64,000 nucleotides of DNA. It comes from Thunnus maccoyii (Eukaryota; Chordata; Actinopteri; Scombriformes; Scombridae). The translations under genes were made by a program, and so were the position numbers. Shown piece by piece: positions 1 through 11,968 of this stretch; position 1 is the stretch's first letter, and every line of letters begins with the position of its first letter. The notes beneath the pieces were generated by a model. That model had not been told where the DNA came from, ran no database searches, and saw nothing but the letters and a program-made list of their open reading frames with translations. The stretch lies in the NCBI RefSeq assembly GCF_910596095.1, contig NC_056536.1, positions 31,755,456 through 31,819,455 of the forward strand. Reading direction: 5' to 3'.

Positions 1-194
1 CACAGAGAAGAAGATCTGAGCTCCAAACTGTTTTACAACATCTCAGATGAAGAGTTACAGTTACTTCAGGCTCCTCTAAGACGAGAAGCTGCAGCGTCAA
101 ACGTTGAAGTTAAAAGTTTAGTTTTTCAGATTTCTGTCTCCATTTCTTCTGTTTATTTTTGTTAATGAAGCACAAGTGAATCCATCCAGCTGAT

Positions 195-540
195 ATGTGT
201 TAATGGATCAGTCTGGTGTTTTTCTATGTTTTTCTTATTGTCAACAAATCTCATGTTTGGATCTGAACCAACAATGAACTGATCTACTAACAAGTATTGT
301 CTGTGTATCCAAAGCCTGATATGTCTTATTCCTCCGTTGTTGTTCCAAAAACTATTAAAACACGTCAGTGAGTCACACGGCTGTCACTGGGTGACATGTT
401 CCTTCATTATGAAGAGTTTGGTTACTTTACTTTGTTTAGAAACGGCTACAAAGACTAATAACAGCATCACGGTTTTAGTCTATGGAAGAGGCCACAGCGC
501 ACGTGCAAGAACAATGGATAATATAACAAGCTTTTAAAAT
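195..540 (+). mobile_element. Family B inverted-repeat element, copy 1
   Basis: This stretch is closely similar to 28157-28541 and to part of 35045-35400, with a shorter antisense match near 36500-36610. All share the blocks CAACAAATCTCATGTTTGGA and GGTGACATGTTCCTTC. No transposase is encoded. It behaves as a non-autonomous, MITE-like element. Confidence 0.7.
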
Positions 541-564
541 ACAACACATTGTTAAAGATGAAAC

Positions 565-1262
565 CAGTGGTTTCCAACCTTTTTGGCTTTGGACGTCTTA
601 CAAAAAGCAGTGTGTAGTCGGGGTCATATTTCACATGTCTATGAGTTGTTAACAGCTCCACCAAATAGTGATTTTTCCCTCTAAACTTCTCACATTGTTT
701 CATTTCAATAAATGTTCAAATGATCCAATATTTCACCAAAAATCAAAGATTAGAGAAAAAGTCCAAAAACTGAAAACAGATTTGTGTATCAGAACTTTGT
801 TTTTTCTTCTTTCCTCTCCCATTAATCATCTTACGACCCCTCAGATTTATCTGCTGACCCTTTGGAGGGTCCTTGACCCCTGGGTTGGGAACCACTGGAC
901 TAAACTAGCTAACTGTATATAAAGTAGTGTAAACTAGCTCCACCTCCAGCAGCTACAACAGTAACATGCTGCTCTAACACTGATGCTTCACTATTAATAA
1001 TCTAATGATGTCATATATAATAATATATCAGTCAGAGGGACCAAACCACTACTTTTACTGCAATACTTTAACTACATCAAGCTCATAATACTTATGTACT
1101 TTTACTGCAATACTTTAACTACATCAAGCTCATAATACTTATGTACTTTTACTGTAGTAGGATTTTTCATTCAGGACTTTTACTTGTAATGGAGTATTTT
1201 TACATTGCTGTATTGGTAGTTTTACTGAAGTAAAGGATCTGAATACTTCTCCCGTCACTGTT
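565..1262 (+). mobile_element. Family A non-autonomous element, copy 1 (left end truncated)
   Basis: About 700 bp is nearly identical to 31260-31930 and to 17965-18410. It includes an internal 47-nt tandem unit (starting TACTTTTACTGCAATACT) present twice here. The right end reads GTAAAGGATCTGAATACTTC and matches the terminal inverted repeat seen in full at 31062-31935. It lies in the presumed tsr2 intron 1. Confidence 0.8.
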
Positions 1263-1601
1263 TGGAAGTGAAAATTTGAATATTGATGAAAGCTTCTGTG
1301 GGTTTGCAGGACTGTGTGCGCCTGCGCCAGCTAAAGCGACGCTAACACGTTAATGAAGTTTATTGATGAATATCAGCGCCGAAAGATGCTGTTATGAGCT
1401 GACAGCGTTTATAACATTCATTCCTGATAGATACAGACACTATGATCCGGATTACAGGGATCCTGGATCTGATCGGCAGCCTTTAGCCTGTTAGCATTAG
1501 CCTGTTAGCATTATCCCACGTGTCCGCAGTGAACACAGTAAACTCTCGGACCTTCAGTGAGCTGTTACCTGTCCTCAGGTGTGTTCAGTGTGGATATTTA
1601 C

Positions 1602-1679
1602 CTGCAGGACCGGCCAGCTGTGAAGAACCGCTCTCACTCCGTCCGTGAACAGCTCACGTGAAGCCGCGGAGGCCGCCAT
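1602..1679 (-). CDS. tsr2: Pre-rRNA-processing protein TSR2, first coding exon only
   Basis: A 26-codon exon starts at an ATG (1679-1677) inside GGCGGCC-rich sequence and ends in CTGCAG followed by the donor gtaaat, in phase 0. The peptide begins MAASAASRELF and ends AVLHSWPVLQ. This resembles the vertebrate TSR2 N terminus, where human has an ALF..GV.AAL.AWPALQ pattern just before its WGG-family core. TSR2 is a small nuclear protein that escorts ribosomal protein eS26 to pre-ribosomes. No following exon was found in the 1.6 kb to the left edge, so the rest of the gene should lie outside the window. The identification rests on one short exon; a chance frame with a good donor is the alternative. 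Confidence 0.6.
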
Positions 1680-1730
1680 GTTGGATCTGACAGACAGAAG
1701 CAGCCGAGACAAGAAACAAGAGTCAGACAG

Positions 1731-1844
1731 AAACAGCTGATCCGCATCCCCGGAGAGCCAAACAGCTGATCCGCATCCTGTAGATCCAAACAGCTGATCC
1801 GCATCCCGAAGAGCCAAACAGCTGATCTGCATCCCGGAGATCCA
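1731..1844. repeat. 28-nt minisatellite, 4 copies, upstream of tsr2
   Basis: Four head-to-tail copies of a 28-nt unit beginning AAACAGCTGATCCGCATCC lie 50-165 nt upstream of the putative tsr2 start codon, in its promoter or 5' UTR. Each unit carries the palindrome CAGCTG, an E-box core. Copies differ by a few substitutions. Confidence 0.85.
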
Positions 1845-3980
1845 GATCTGACTGAAACTCTTCTCCAAACTTAACATGTGTTATCTGAACTTATGAACTC
1901 ATCACAGTGAAACGTTTCTGTTGATATCCTGCTGTGTCACATGTGCTGAATCAAACACATGATGAATAAAACACATAATTCTGCTGTTTGTGTTTAAACT
2001 TTCTGTCTGTGTGAAGTTTCAGGTTTAAAGAAACTGCAGATAAAAATGAACGTGGATATTAAAATACTGATGTGTTTATTGTGTTTGTGACAATGTTGAG
2101 GTAGAGGAGAGAAGGTATGTTGTCCTCTAGGTAAGGAAAAACGAGAAGTAGAATGAAAACATTTACCTTTATTTAAGAATGACTCATATTAAATGAAATG
2201 ATAAGAATACATCTATGACAAACGGGCCTGAAAATATGACTTCTCCAAAAAAAGTGTTGCTGTGGTTCAACTTGCTCCAGTTTAGAGGGAAATTGATCCC
2301 AGTCAGTGGTGAGTTGAACCATCTGGGGGTAAAACTGACCATCTGAGTTTTTAAGTTTACAAAGTTTTGAACTTGTGAGAATAAATCAGACAACTGAACA
2401 ATAAAAAAAACGATTATTCAATATTCATCCAGGTTGCAGGGAGATATGAATTGCAGTTACTCCAGTCATCACTCAGTGGGAAAGATGCCTCATCATTTCC
2501 CTTGAATGTAAAGGTCAGCCAGCTGGAAGTCCTTCCCAAAGATGTCGCTTCAGGCTTGATGACAGGAGAGACGATAAAAATTCTTCTTCTCGACCTTAAA
2601 AATGTAGATTATAATTAATTATATCAAGGCGCAGTATTAAATTACACAATATAATTTAACCTTTGCTGACCGAGTCGTGTAATTTCCTGCACATCCTACC
2701 TGCTAAACTCTTCTCTTTCTCTCTTTGTTTGGGGACAGAAATGTTGTTTCTTTCTGTCAGTTCACAGCGTTTCTTTAGAGTAAGAACACGGAACTGATCA
2801 GCCAGCTTCTTCATGTGGTCTCCTTCTCTGCTCCTGCTGTTTTTACTCCCTTTACCTCCTTCTTTTTTATGTATCACCGCAGGGTTGACCTGTCAATACT
2901 TCTGTCTTATGCCACTGATCTGATGGATTTTCCACCCCTGATTTCATTGGCTGCTCTCTTCTTCTCTTCTTCGTGTTGAGCTCCAGGTGTTTTTTTCTCT
3001 TGTAGGTTCTTGGCATGAAAGCTTTTCTTCAATGTTGAAGTTGAACCACTGACTCAGTTCACCCCATAAAAAACAGACAAGCTAAGCAATCAAGCTAATC
3101 TTTAGTCACAGGTTTTATACATCAGCAAATCACCGACACGTATAATACAGATTTTTAGACTTGTATAAATTTGCTTTGACATAACAGTCATTATACCTGA
3201 TATGAAGAAAATTTACTTTGACAAGCAAGCAACTTTTCTGTGTCTCTTAAGTTGTTCTCTACGGAGGCCCTAAGGGTACATGGGCAAATATATATATATA
3301 TATGTCGAGGCCACGTTTTCCTACATTATATAATTCGTTCCCGCGTTTTAATCAATTCGTGCGCACGAGATAAGGGGTTCAGGTGTGATGTCAGGTGTGT
3401 CCAGCAGGTGGCAGCAGCTGCTTTATTTTCTCTTTCAGTATGAAAACATCTTCATATAACCTCATTTATCTGATTTAGTTTTAAATGTTCATATTGGTGT
3501 GGGAGAATTTACTTATTTCCACTTTTAGTTATTTCTGTAAATAATATATATTCAGTTTTATGAACCCACATGTTTGCTTTTCCTCATAACTCAGTGAAGC
3601 AGCAAAAATAATATATATAAATATATATATGTAGTGAAAAATACTAAAATATTTGTGCTAATAATTGACAAGAACGTGAGTCGGAGAGAACACGTTTATT
3701 ATGTCAGTAAAATAGTAATAGAATCTGTTGGTATAATTAGGAAATTAAGCTGTTTTGCAGACAAACAATGTCTTTATACTCTTTATTATTCTTTAATTTA
3801 TCCTCTTTTCATATTACAAATACATTTTCCACAACTCTTCACTAAATCTTAATCCTACAAAAGAGCAAAAGAAGCTAATCTTCTTACAATCTTCTTTACA
3901 TTTTACAAATATGTACTCTTACATATATAATATACAGTTCAAGGAGGGAAACATTTCACATCATTTCAGTCTTCTATTGA
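1845..3980. other. Gene-free stretch, nothing recognised
   Basis: AT-rich DNA upstream of tsr2. It holds short (TA)n runs near 3289-3303 and 3611-3630. Only short chance frames occur and none matches a family I know. Confidence 0.5.
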
Positions 3981-3989
3981 AACTCAGAT

Positions 3990-4355
3990 TCACTCAATCA
4001 GACAGATACAAGAGTTCATACTGACCATTAGAAGATCTCTTCATAAGTGATGGAGGACAAAATCCACAGTCCTCCTTCTGTGCAAAAACGTATTTAAATG
4101 TTTATTTGAAGCTAATATGAAGCTTCAGTGTCCAAATGAGTCAAATCAAGTAGATATCTTTCAACGTTACAGTCTTTTTAGTGCCAAAGTCCCTCTTTTT
4201 GTTACTATACTTCCACCTGCAGCTCAACAGGGAAACACTGTCCGAGGAAACACAAAGAGGGAATTTGATGCTAAAAAGACTGTAAATGTGTCAGATATCC
4301 ACTTGATATGACTAACTCAGACTGCTGAAGCTGAATATAAGCTTCATATCAATTG
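3990..4355 (+). mobile_element. Family P fold-back element, copy 1
   Basis: An imperfect palindrome. The left arm (from about 4105, through TTACAGTCTTTTTAGTGCC) pairs with the right arm ending near 4340, whose reverse complement contains TTACAGTCTTTTTAGCATC. Arms are roughly 100 nt around a core of about 50 nt. A near-identical copy lies in opposite orientation at 43090-43440. No protein is encoded; the shared 64-codon frame is incidental. Confidence 0.75.
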
Positions 4356-4844
4356 ATCGATTGTTTATTTGTTAAAGAGATAAAATGAGTGGTTAGATTT
4401 CAGTCACTGATGTTTTTCTGTGTCTACAGTCAGACATTCAGTTTACCAACGACACAGAAAAGCTTCAGAACTTCTGAAAAGCTGCAAACATCCATTAAAA
4501 AAATTGATTCATTGACTTCTCGTTGCAGCCCCCAATTAATGTATCTTTTTTCTATGTTTCATCCTGTCACACATCATGTGACCCGGTGTCATGTTCCCAT
4601 CAACAACGAACTGATAAAGAATCTTCTGACAAAAATCAATAAAACATCTTCTGGTTTGATTTTCAGCTCAATTAGAAACAGAAACATGAACCTTGAGCTG
4701 CTTCAACAGACACACGTATGAACATATTCACATATTAATGTTTAATCATCAGTTTAACAGAAACTCCTGATTGTTTTTTTTAATTTGAAGTACAGAAGTA
4801 ACGACACATTAACAGTATAAATACACACATATATATTAAACATA

Positions 4845-5075
4845 CACAACACATGGACAAAAGTATTTGGACGGCTGAACACTGACTCCATTGTTCCTCC
4901 TCACTTTAACCTCTCTGTCTCAGCAGAAACACCAGATCAACTTATTGATTAACAGATCAATAAATGCTCATAATAAACCATTCATTATCTGCATAGTTTA
5001 TTTATAGTCTATTTGAAGGAAAAAAAGCTCCACACAGTAAAAGGCTGTCCACATACTTTCGTCCACACAGTGTCC
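4845..5075. mobile_element. Short MITE with TIRs of Tc1-like appearance
   Basis: The left end (ATGGACAAAAGTATTTGGAC) and the reverse complement of the right end (TGTGGACGAAAGTATGTGGAC, minus its last base) match imperfectly over about 25 nt, enclosing some 180 bp of AT-rich sequence. Ends of the form TGGACAAAAGTATT are common on fish MITEs. No transposase is present. Confidence 0.55.
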
Positions 5076-5199
5076 AGAGATGTTAAATCATGTGATGTTT
5101 CCTCACAGACACAAACACACAGCTGCCAGTGTGCCGCTGAGCCAGGCAGCACAAACACAGAGAGAGAGGAGTCAGAGGTTCCTGTCGCTACTCGTCTCC

Positions 5200-7095
5200 T
5201 CTTTTGAGAATAAATTCAGACAAGTAGGCGTAACTGCGGACGCACAATCATCAAACTCTGATGTTTCTCAAGCACATCAAAGACAACATCCCAGACAGCC
5301 TGGACCCTCACCAGTTACCAATAGATCCTCAGAGGAGGCCGTCTCCACCGTCCTCCACTCAGTCTGCACACACCTTGAAAATAACAACACCTACATCAGA
5401 ATGCTGTTTGTTGATTTCAGCTCAGCATTTAATACAATCTCCCCCATGACACTGATTGGAAAACTTAGCACTCTGGGCTTGAATAACACACTCTGCAACT
5501 GGATATTGGATTTCCTCACAAACAGACCCCAGACAGTTCAGATTGATGGTCTCACCTCCTCCACTCTAGCGCTCGACACCGGAGTCCCCCAGGGTCGTGA
5601 ACTCAGCCCCCTTCTATTCACGCTGTAAACCCCCAAAATGGAGAGAAATATAAAAGGACAGAACTCCTCATCCACAGCCAGTATTTTCAGACAGGTGCTG
5701 GTCAGTCACAGGAACATATAAGGTGAAAATCAAAATTAACCACCGTACACTGTAATGACTTTACTGTGACTTTATTTAGAGCAAACGACGCGTCTCGCCT
5801 GTAGCCTCTTCAGGTTCGTTCAGTACAACTGCTGAGTACTCACAGGTGTGATAAATACATCTGAGTCACATGTCTAATTATCATTTTCTCAAAGTGAACA
5901 TTTTACAAAGGGCACGAAATCACATGATGTGATTAATGTTGCACAAAGTTACAAGAATTACACCATTTTATATAATTAAACTTCATTAGCTCCCGTAAAC
6001 AACTGACTGAATAGGATGGGTAAAATTCCTTCAGCAGAATGGACTACAGGTCCTACAGCTGTCCCTCTACATCACTAAATGGGGACCTAGTGGTTCATCT
6101 CTCCCTAAGAGTCCAAATAGCCTGTGCAGAGAAATACAAGTTAATATTTACATATCTCAGACAAAAACTCAAATCCTGTGTTTCATAAAGTCCATAAAGT
6201 TCAATAGTATTCAATTCATAAATCCAAAAATGCCTCCCTTCTTAAGAGCTGGTTAATCAAGTTACCACCTCTTGGATTGTGTCACATTCTTTCAATGCCG
6301 ATAAATTTGAGGGACGTAGCCGACGATGGAGAGAAATCTGTTGTGACGTTTGCAGACGACACCATCATCAATCTTGCAGAATAATGCACAGAGAACAACC
6401 TACTGCTTAATGTCAACAAAACCAAGGAGTTGATTTTAGAGAAAAGGAGGCAAAGACACACAGCAGTGTCTACATCAGTGGGGCTGAGGTTGAGGTGGAG
6501 TAAGTGAACAGTTTTAAGTTCCTGGGTATCAACATCACAGAGAACCTATCATGGACATCACTCATCTCCACCCTAGTAAAAAAAAAAAAAGCTCAGAAAC
6601 GGCTGTACTTCTTAAGGAAACTTAAAAAGGCAAAATTGTGAACTTATAACTTATATAGAGGAGCAGTAGAAAGCATCCTGACTGGAAAAATCACAAATCT
6701 AAATGCAAAAAGACAGGAAGGCTCTGCAGCAGGTGATTAAAACCGCCCAGAACATCATCGGCACCCATCTACCGAGCATCAGTGATAACAGTGAGGTGAG
6801 GAGCCTGCACGGAGCCCAGAGGACACTTACTAAAAGACAAAACCCACCCAAACCACAGCCTGTTCACCCTGCCACCATCTGGCAAGAGATACAGAAGTAT
6901 CCGCTGTCGTACCGCCAGACTACAGAGCAGCTTCTTTCCTCCTCAAGTCATCCTCTGCACTACAACATAAAAAAAATCATTCTATTTTTATGACTTATTA
7001 TTTATTAATCCGTTCATATAATTTCTGTTTTTGTGAGTAGCATTAAGGGACTACAAACTACAGTCTGATAATAAATGAATCTTGAATCTTCTTCT
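5200..7095 (+). mobile_element. Decayed LINE reverse transcriptase (jockey/L2/Rex1-like), interrupted
   Basis: The first part (about 5200-5627) reads as RT palm and fingers: [39 protein letters not shown] and [15 protein letters not shown]. The catalytic block FADDTIIN reappears at about 6348, followed by SFKFLGINITENLSW, DRKALQQVIKTAQNIIG and a SGKRYRS-like C terminus in shifted frames. These blocks are typical of fish non-LTR retrotransposons. Several stops, frameshifts and an internal insertion make it non-functional. The 3' end reads AATAAATGAATCTTGAATC. Confidence 0.8.
5632..6290. mobile_element. Unidentified insertion splitting the LINE
   Basis: About 660 bp separates the SPLLF block from the FADD block, which normally lie only tens of codons apart. 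It includes CGACGCGTCTCGCCTGTAGC followed by CTTCAGGTTCG, a phrase of a kind seen in other fish repeats. No protein is recognised. Confidence 0.5.
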
Positions 7096-7099
7096 ACTG

Positions 7100-7630
7100 T
7101 TTAATATCAAGCATCCTGTTTTAAATTTCTTCTTCACGTCTTTTTCTTAACTGATGGTGTTTTGTGTTTTTTAAAAATTATTTCTTATTTATTTTGTTGA
7201 TTTTATTAACTTTTTTATGGTTTAGGTTCATTGTGTTTCTTGGTTTTTGGTATTCTGTGTCTCCAGCCTGTTTTTCCCTCCACACCTGCCCTGCGTTCAG
7301 CTTCATCAGCCCGGCCTATCAGCTTCTTTCTCGTTCTCCTGTTTCATCTCTTCATTCCCCCTCATTTGAGTTTCTCTGCCCGTCTCCCCAACCGCACCTC
7401 ACCTCCTCGTTGGTTCAGTTAGTATTTTAGTCCTGTGTTTTCAGTTCAGTATTTGTTGGATCCTTTTTCTCTGCTCTCTCTCTCTCTGTTGTTCAGTTTT
7501 GCTTTGACCCTGCCAACCTTTTGTTTTTGCCTGCATAAGCCTTAAATAAAAAAAAATTATTCTTCAGCCTCACTTGGCCTACTGTCACCTGCATTTGAGT
7601 CCATCTGTTCTGTTCCACCTAACAACAAGA
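7100..7630 (+). mobile_element. Possible solo-LTR-like repeat
   Basis: T/C-rich sequence with phrases such as GACCCTGCCAACC, then AAATAAA, then CACCTGCATTTGAGTCCATC. This layout resembles the ends of fish LTR retrotransposons (polyadenylation signal, then a CACCTGCATTTG-type tail). No flanking gag-pol or clear direct repeats were found. Confidence 0.3.
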
Positions 7631-7639
7631 AGAAAAACA

Positions 7640-8865
7640 TTTTCTGAGTTAAAGGGGGACTTTAAGGAAATAGTAACTATGTTTCATTAACCTTCACAAA
7701 GTGATCATTTACCCCAAACTATGATCTTTCCCTAAAACCTAACCAGACCTGAACCACAGCGTTGTTACATCATAAAATATCATTATTTTTAACAGTAACT
7801 GTTTTGGAAAGCAGATAAATGACGTCGTCCTGCTGATTACTGCTGATAGAGGCGCCAGATTAGAAATGTCGTTCTAGAGTCACATGATCAAATGATCACA
7901 CAACGTATTTGGTTGTATGTGTGTTTCTTTTCATTTTTTTTCTTAAATGTATTATTTTATATGAATGATTTTGAGGTTGTCTGTGATGCCGAGCCCAAGA
8001 AAAATCTCCCTGAGGGGACGATGAAGATTATCTTCCTCTCATCTTATGATATCATATCTTATCTTTTCATAGTCTTGTTTTGTCTAACAGTAAAGAAAAA
8101 CACATTTTTTTTCTCTTTTAAATGAGGAGATGACAGAAAAAAAGCAGTGATGCAGCTCAGAAGAGTCCCATCGGTTCATTTTCTCCACTGCCTGAAATAT
8201 TTATGGTGTCTGAATGAGACTGAAGCAGAAGAGCAGAAGCTTCACCCTCAGTGAATGAATGAAAGAGTGAATGAATGAGGTGGTTTAAAGCAGCACACAG
8301 CAGGAAGTTTAGTTTAAAAGTTTCTGAAATAAAGATCAACACACACACACAGACGCAGAGCTGTGATTGGTTCCTGTGTGAGACCCTGCGATCTGATTGG
8401 TTGGTTGCACTTTCGTTGCGGAGTCATCCAATCTATTCGTAGCTTCGGTCCAGCCTTTGATCTGGAGTGCGGTTACCATGGTAACATGACTGTCCCTCAA
8501 ATATAAATTTGAACATCTTTAAACTTGAAATCCGGTTTTGTCCACTTATTGATCATCATGATCAATAATTCGCTGTAAGAACACAATCAGCTGTAATCAA
8601 TAGTGGGTTCAGTTTGCAACTCAGGTTTTCAAGTTCAGAGAGTATAACTACTGCATTAATAATACAAATACTGCAGTATTACTACTACAGTAATAGTAGT
8701 CTCTCTCTCCTGTGTGAATAATCTTGTGTATGTGAGTCTCCTCTGTGTGTGTACGTGTAGTTTGTCCTCCTGCCAGGTCTCCATGGTGATGGAGGTCGTG
8801 TTGCTCGGGTCCTACTCTCTTCTGCTGGAAGCTGCTCAGCATCCTCTTCATCACATTCTTCATAT
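7640..8865. other. Gene-free stretch
   Basis: It contains a short segment around 7690-7760 (phrase CCTAAAACCTAACC) of repeat-like character, and CCATGGTAAC near 8477. No coding exon is supported. Confidence 0.45.
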
Positions 8866-8869
8866 ATAT

Positions 8870-9135
8870 TATAAGTCTGTATAATTTTGTTATATCCTGT
8901 TCATTGCTGTATTCTGTTATTTGTGTTCTGTTCTGTACATTTATTGAACGTCTGTCCGTCCTGGGAGAGAATCCTCCTCTGTTGCTCTTTCTTCCATTTT
9001 TTTTCCCGTTTTTCCGAGTTTTTTCCTTATTAGGATCAAAGGTCTCGGAACAGAGGATGTTGTGTTTCTGTACAGACTGTAAAGCCCTCTAATTTGTGAT
9101 TTGTGATATTGGGCTATACAAATAAAACTGACTTG
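8870..9135 (+). mobile_element. Retroposon 3'-tail family, copy 1
   Basis: It shares blocks with 40020-40305: CCGTCCTGGGAGAG, CCTCTGTTGCTCTTTC, TGTACAGACTGTAAAG and a terminal GTGATTTGTGATATTGGGCT followed by AAATAAAACTGACTTG. The conserved 3' end ending in a polyadenylation-like stretch suggests a SINE or a 5'-truncated LINE tail. Confidence 0.6.
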
Positions 9136-9608
9136 ACCACTACTACTACTGTAATAATACTACTACTGTAATAATACTAATGCTGCAGTATTACTACTAC
9201 TGTAATAATACCACTACTGTAATAATACTAATACTGCAGTAATACTACTAATGCTGCAGTATTACTCCTACTGTAATAATAGTACTGCAGTAATACCATG
9301 ACTGTAATAATACTAATACTAAAGTAATACTACTAATGCTGCAGTATTACTACTACTGTAATAATACTACTGAAGTAATACCACTAACGTAATAATACTA
9401 ATACTGCAGTAATACTACTACTGTAATAATACTACTGCAGTAATACCACTACCGTAATAATACTACTACAGTAATACCACTACTGTAATAATACTAATAC
9501 TGCAGTAATATTACTAATGCTGCAGTATTACTACTACCGTAATAATACTAATACTGCAGTAATATTACTAATGCTGCAGTATTACTACTACTGTAATAAT
9601 ACGACTAT
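9136..9608. repeat. Trinucleotide-based minisatellite (TACTACTGTAATAA-type)
   Basis: Nearly 470 bp of interleaved ACTACTACTGTAATAAT and ACTAATGCTGCAGTATT blocks. Paired CTGCAG palindromes and mutually complementary ATTACTAC/GTAATAAT segments allow hairpins. Confidence 0.85.
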
Positions 9609-10600
9609 AGTGTAGTACCACTATCACCAGCACAAATACTTTCACACATTGTGCTTCAGTTACTGCGGCACTGACTGCGACTGTCACCAACCATGCGCTG
9701 GCAACCACCATGAACTCCATAGCAACTACCTAGCAACACCCTAGCAACCAACTGGCTTTAATTGTGTTTATTCGTTACCCAGTTACACCTTAAAAACACT
9801 GCAGTGATTTTCCACCTCAGTGTGTTTCCAGGTGTTCTCTGTGTGTAAAAAGTAGTATGAAGCCTTTTTGTGGCTGCAGGGGGAGTTGATGATATTACAG
9901 GAGTGAAATAGTAAATAAATCTGTTTTGACTCTTACTGACTGAAGCTGGAGAGATCACCTTCATCTGAAAGCTGCAGACACACCTGTAAACACTCAAAAA
10001 GCTGCTGATTAACACCCTGACAACAACTCAGCCACAGCAACAGATTCCTGACACACATCCAGCAGCAGGTAACACCTGTTCAGTGATGGGGAGGATTATA
10101 AAACAGGTGATTTACTCTGAACCTGTCCGACCAATTGTGTCGCAGCTTCTCTGCCCAGGTAGCTGACACGGCTCAGCTCACACCTGACTGTTGGCCACTG
10201 TAGAGCTGAGTCACATGAGCCTGATTATAAAGGTAACTATTGTTTACAGCTGTTTCCTGTTGTGATGGATATTTGAATGTTTGTTTATTAAAGGGTTTTT
10301 GTTTCCTGTTGGTTCACCTGTCCCTCCAGGTGAGTCTGTGTCCTGGTCTCTCAGGTGTCCATGTCAGTCTCAGAGACCTTCACAAGGTTTCTTTCCAACA
10401 GTCTTCTGAAGATGGAGGATGATGGAGAACCTGCATCCAACTTCTTCACGGTGTCCTACAAACTGGGCTGTTGGACCAGTTTGACGTCTTTTCATAATAA
10501 AACCTCTTCTGTGTTTGACACATATTCTGCACATTTCCAGATTTATATTTATATTCTGGGGCTCTACTGGAATATATTGTATGATTCACAGTTAAAAACT
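9609..10600. other. Gene-free stretch
   Basis: Short CTAGCAAC/CCAGCAAC-type repeats occur at about 9690-9750. No coding exon or repeat family is recognised in the rest. Confidence 0.4.
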
Positions 10601-11182
10601 TTATGCAGCCCCTCAGTTCAGCCTCTGTCTGAAACAGGCAGTTTTAGCTCCTGTCTCTTTAAGACCCGCCTCCTGATCAGCCCACTCTGTTCTGATTGGT
10701 CAGCTTCCAGAGGCTGCATCACAGCTGACTTCCAGCCACTCAGGAGGTTACGTCAACAAACCATAAAACAAACTATAGTAGCAGGATTTCACTACTTTTT
10801 CTCGTTCTTTATTCGAAATGTCAACTTCTCAAATACATCCGTACATGTTCGACCCAAAATCAGATCTGAAATATGTGAGTGGACAAACAACACATGGAAA
10901 AACCTTAGCAACAACTTTAGCAACCGAGGCTACAGAACGGACGGCTGTTTATGGGCATGCACAATGAGTCGAGGTCAGCTCGACATCAAGGTAAAAAAAA
11001 AAATCGTAGCAACGAAGCATTTAATTCAGGTTGAAGCCCTGACTTTTGACTTGCAGGCAGCATTTCTACATACAGTACGTTCACCTCAAGTTTTAGAACT
11101 TTGACCATGTTTAACATCCGACATCATAACAGGATATAAATAACAGTAAACCACAAAAAAGCATAATATGTCCCCTTTAAAC
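10600..11182. mobile_element. MITE-like repeat with a shared right part
   Basis: The right part (about 11040-11180, phrases CACCTCAAGTTTT, ACAGGATATAAAT, CATAATATGTCCCCTTTAA) is related to 27980-28155. The left part carries GCCCACTCTGTTCTGATTGGTCAGC-like sequence (given here in part). The 249-codon frame across it has no recognisable domain. Confidence 0.5.
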
Positions 11183-11817
11183 ATGTTTCACCTTCAGTTT
11201 CTTCAGTTTGAAAGTCAGACAAGATATTTGTTAGGTTCATTTATAACAAAAAATCTTTTTCATTCATAAAACGTTCCCATCGGCTGATGAAACAGCTCCG
11301 GCTAGCTGAAGTAGCTAACAGCACAAGTGTCGTCATGCATGAATGAGCTGCATCTTCATTCCATGTGACGAGTATTTATCCTGAACTGTTCAATATTTTA
11401 CCAAGAACGACTCAACTTTGAACACTTTGTCACCGTGGCAACCAGGAAAAAAAAGGTTTTCTTTGTCTTTTTTGTTTGTTACATCACTGAAGGTGTGAAT
11501 GTCCGAGCTTCACACTATCAACAGATTCATCTGATCTAACAGGAAGTGACTTCATGTATCAACGACACCTCCTCCTCCTCCTCCTCCTGGACTTCCTGTC
11601 TACCATCAAAACAGAGTGGATGTCTCATTAAACTGCATCGAAGGGAGCTACAGTGTGCGGACTTTCATCTTTCTTTTTGTACATTGCTTCTTTGGTCCGG
11701 CACCTGTTTGAAGTTTATTGGATGTGCACGTCTACAACACTTTGATGTCATCAGAACAGAACCACAAAAAAATTCACAATGAAAGCCCAGAGGATAGTTT
11801 TATTGTTGGAGATGTTG

Positions 11818-11821
<4 letters not shown>

Positions 11822-11879
<58 letters not shown>

Positions 11880-11882
11880 CGC

Positions 11883-11913
<31 letters not shown>

Positions 11914-11968
11914 GGGTATTGGGGGTGAACCATGTGATCTTCATGATGATGATGATGATGATGATGAC
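11822..11968. repeat. (TG)n microsatellite and adjoining (GAT)n
   Basis: (TG)n interrupted by CGCGCACGCG at about 11874 runs to 11910, and (GAT)n follows at 11945-11966. The alternating purine-pyrimidine run could adopt Z-DNA. Frames read across it are artefacts. Confidence 0.95.

Noticed and set aside
2656-2877. Basic 73-codon minus-strand frame
   Set aside because: Vaguely DNA-binding in composition, but no family match or gene structure supports it.
3990-4355. Conserved 64-codon frame present twice in the window
   Set aside because: Identity comes from a repeated fold-back element. The frame has no start context or domain.
9136-9608. Possible RNA gene from the repeated complementary blocks
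   Set aside because: The pairing follows from the tandem trinucleotide structure. No promoter boxes or tRNA-like B box are visible.
10355-11104. Open frame of 249 codons (plus)
   Set aside because: It crosses repeat sequence shared with other loci, has no recognisable domain and lacks splice or polyadenylation context.
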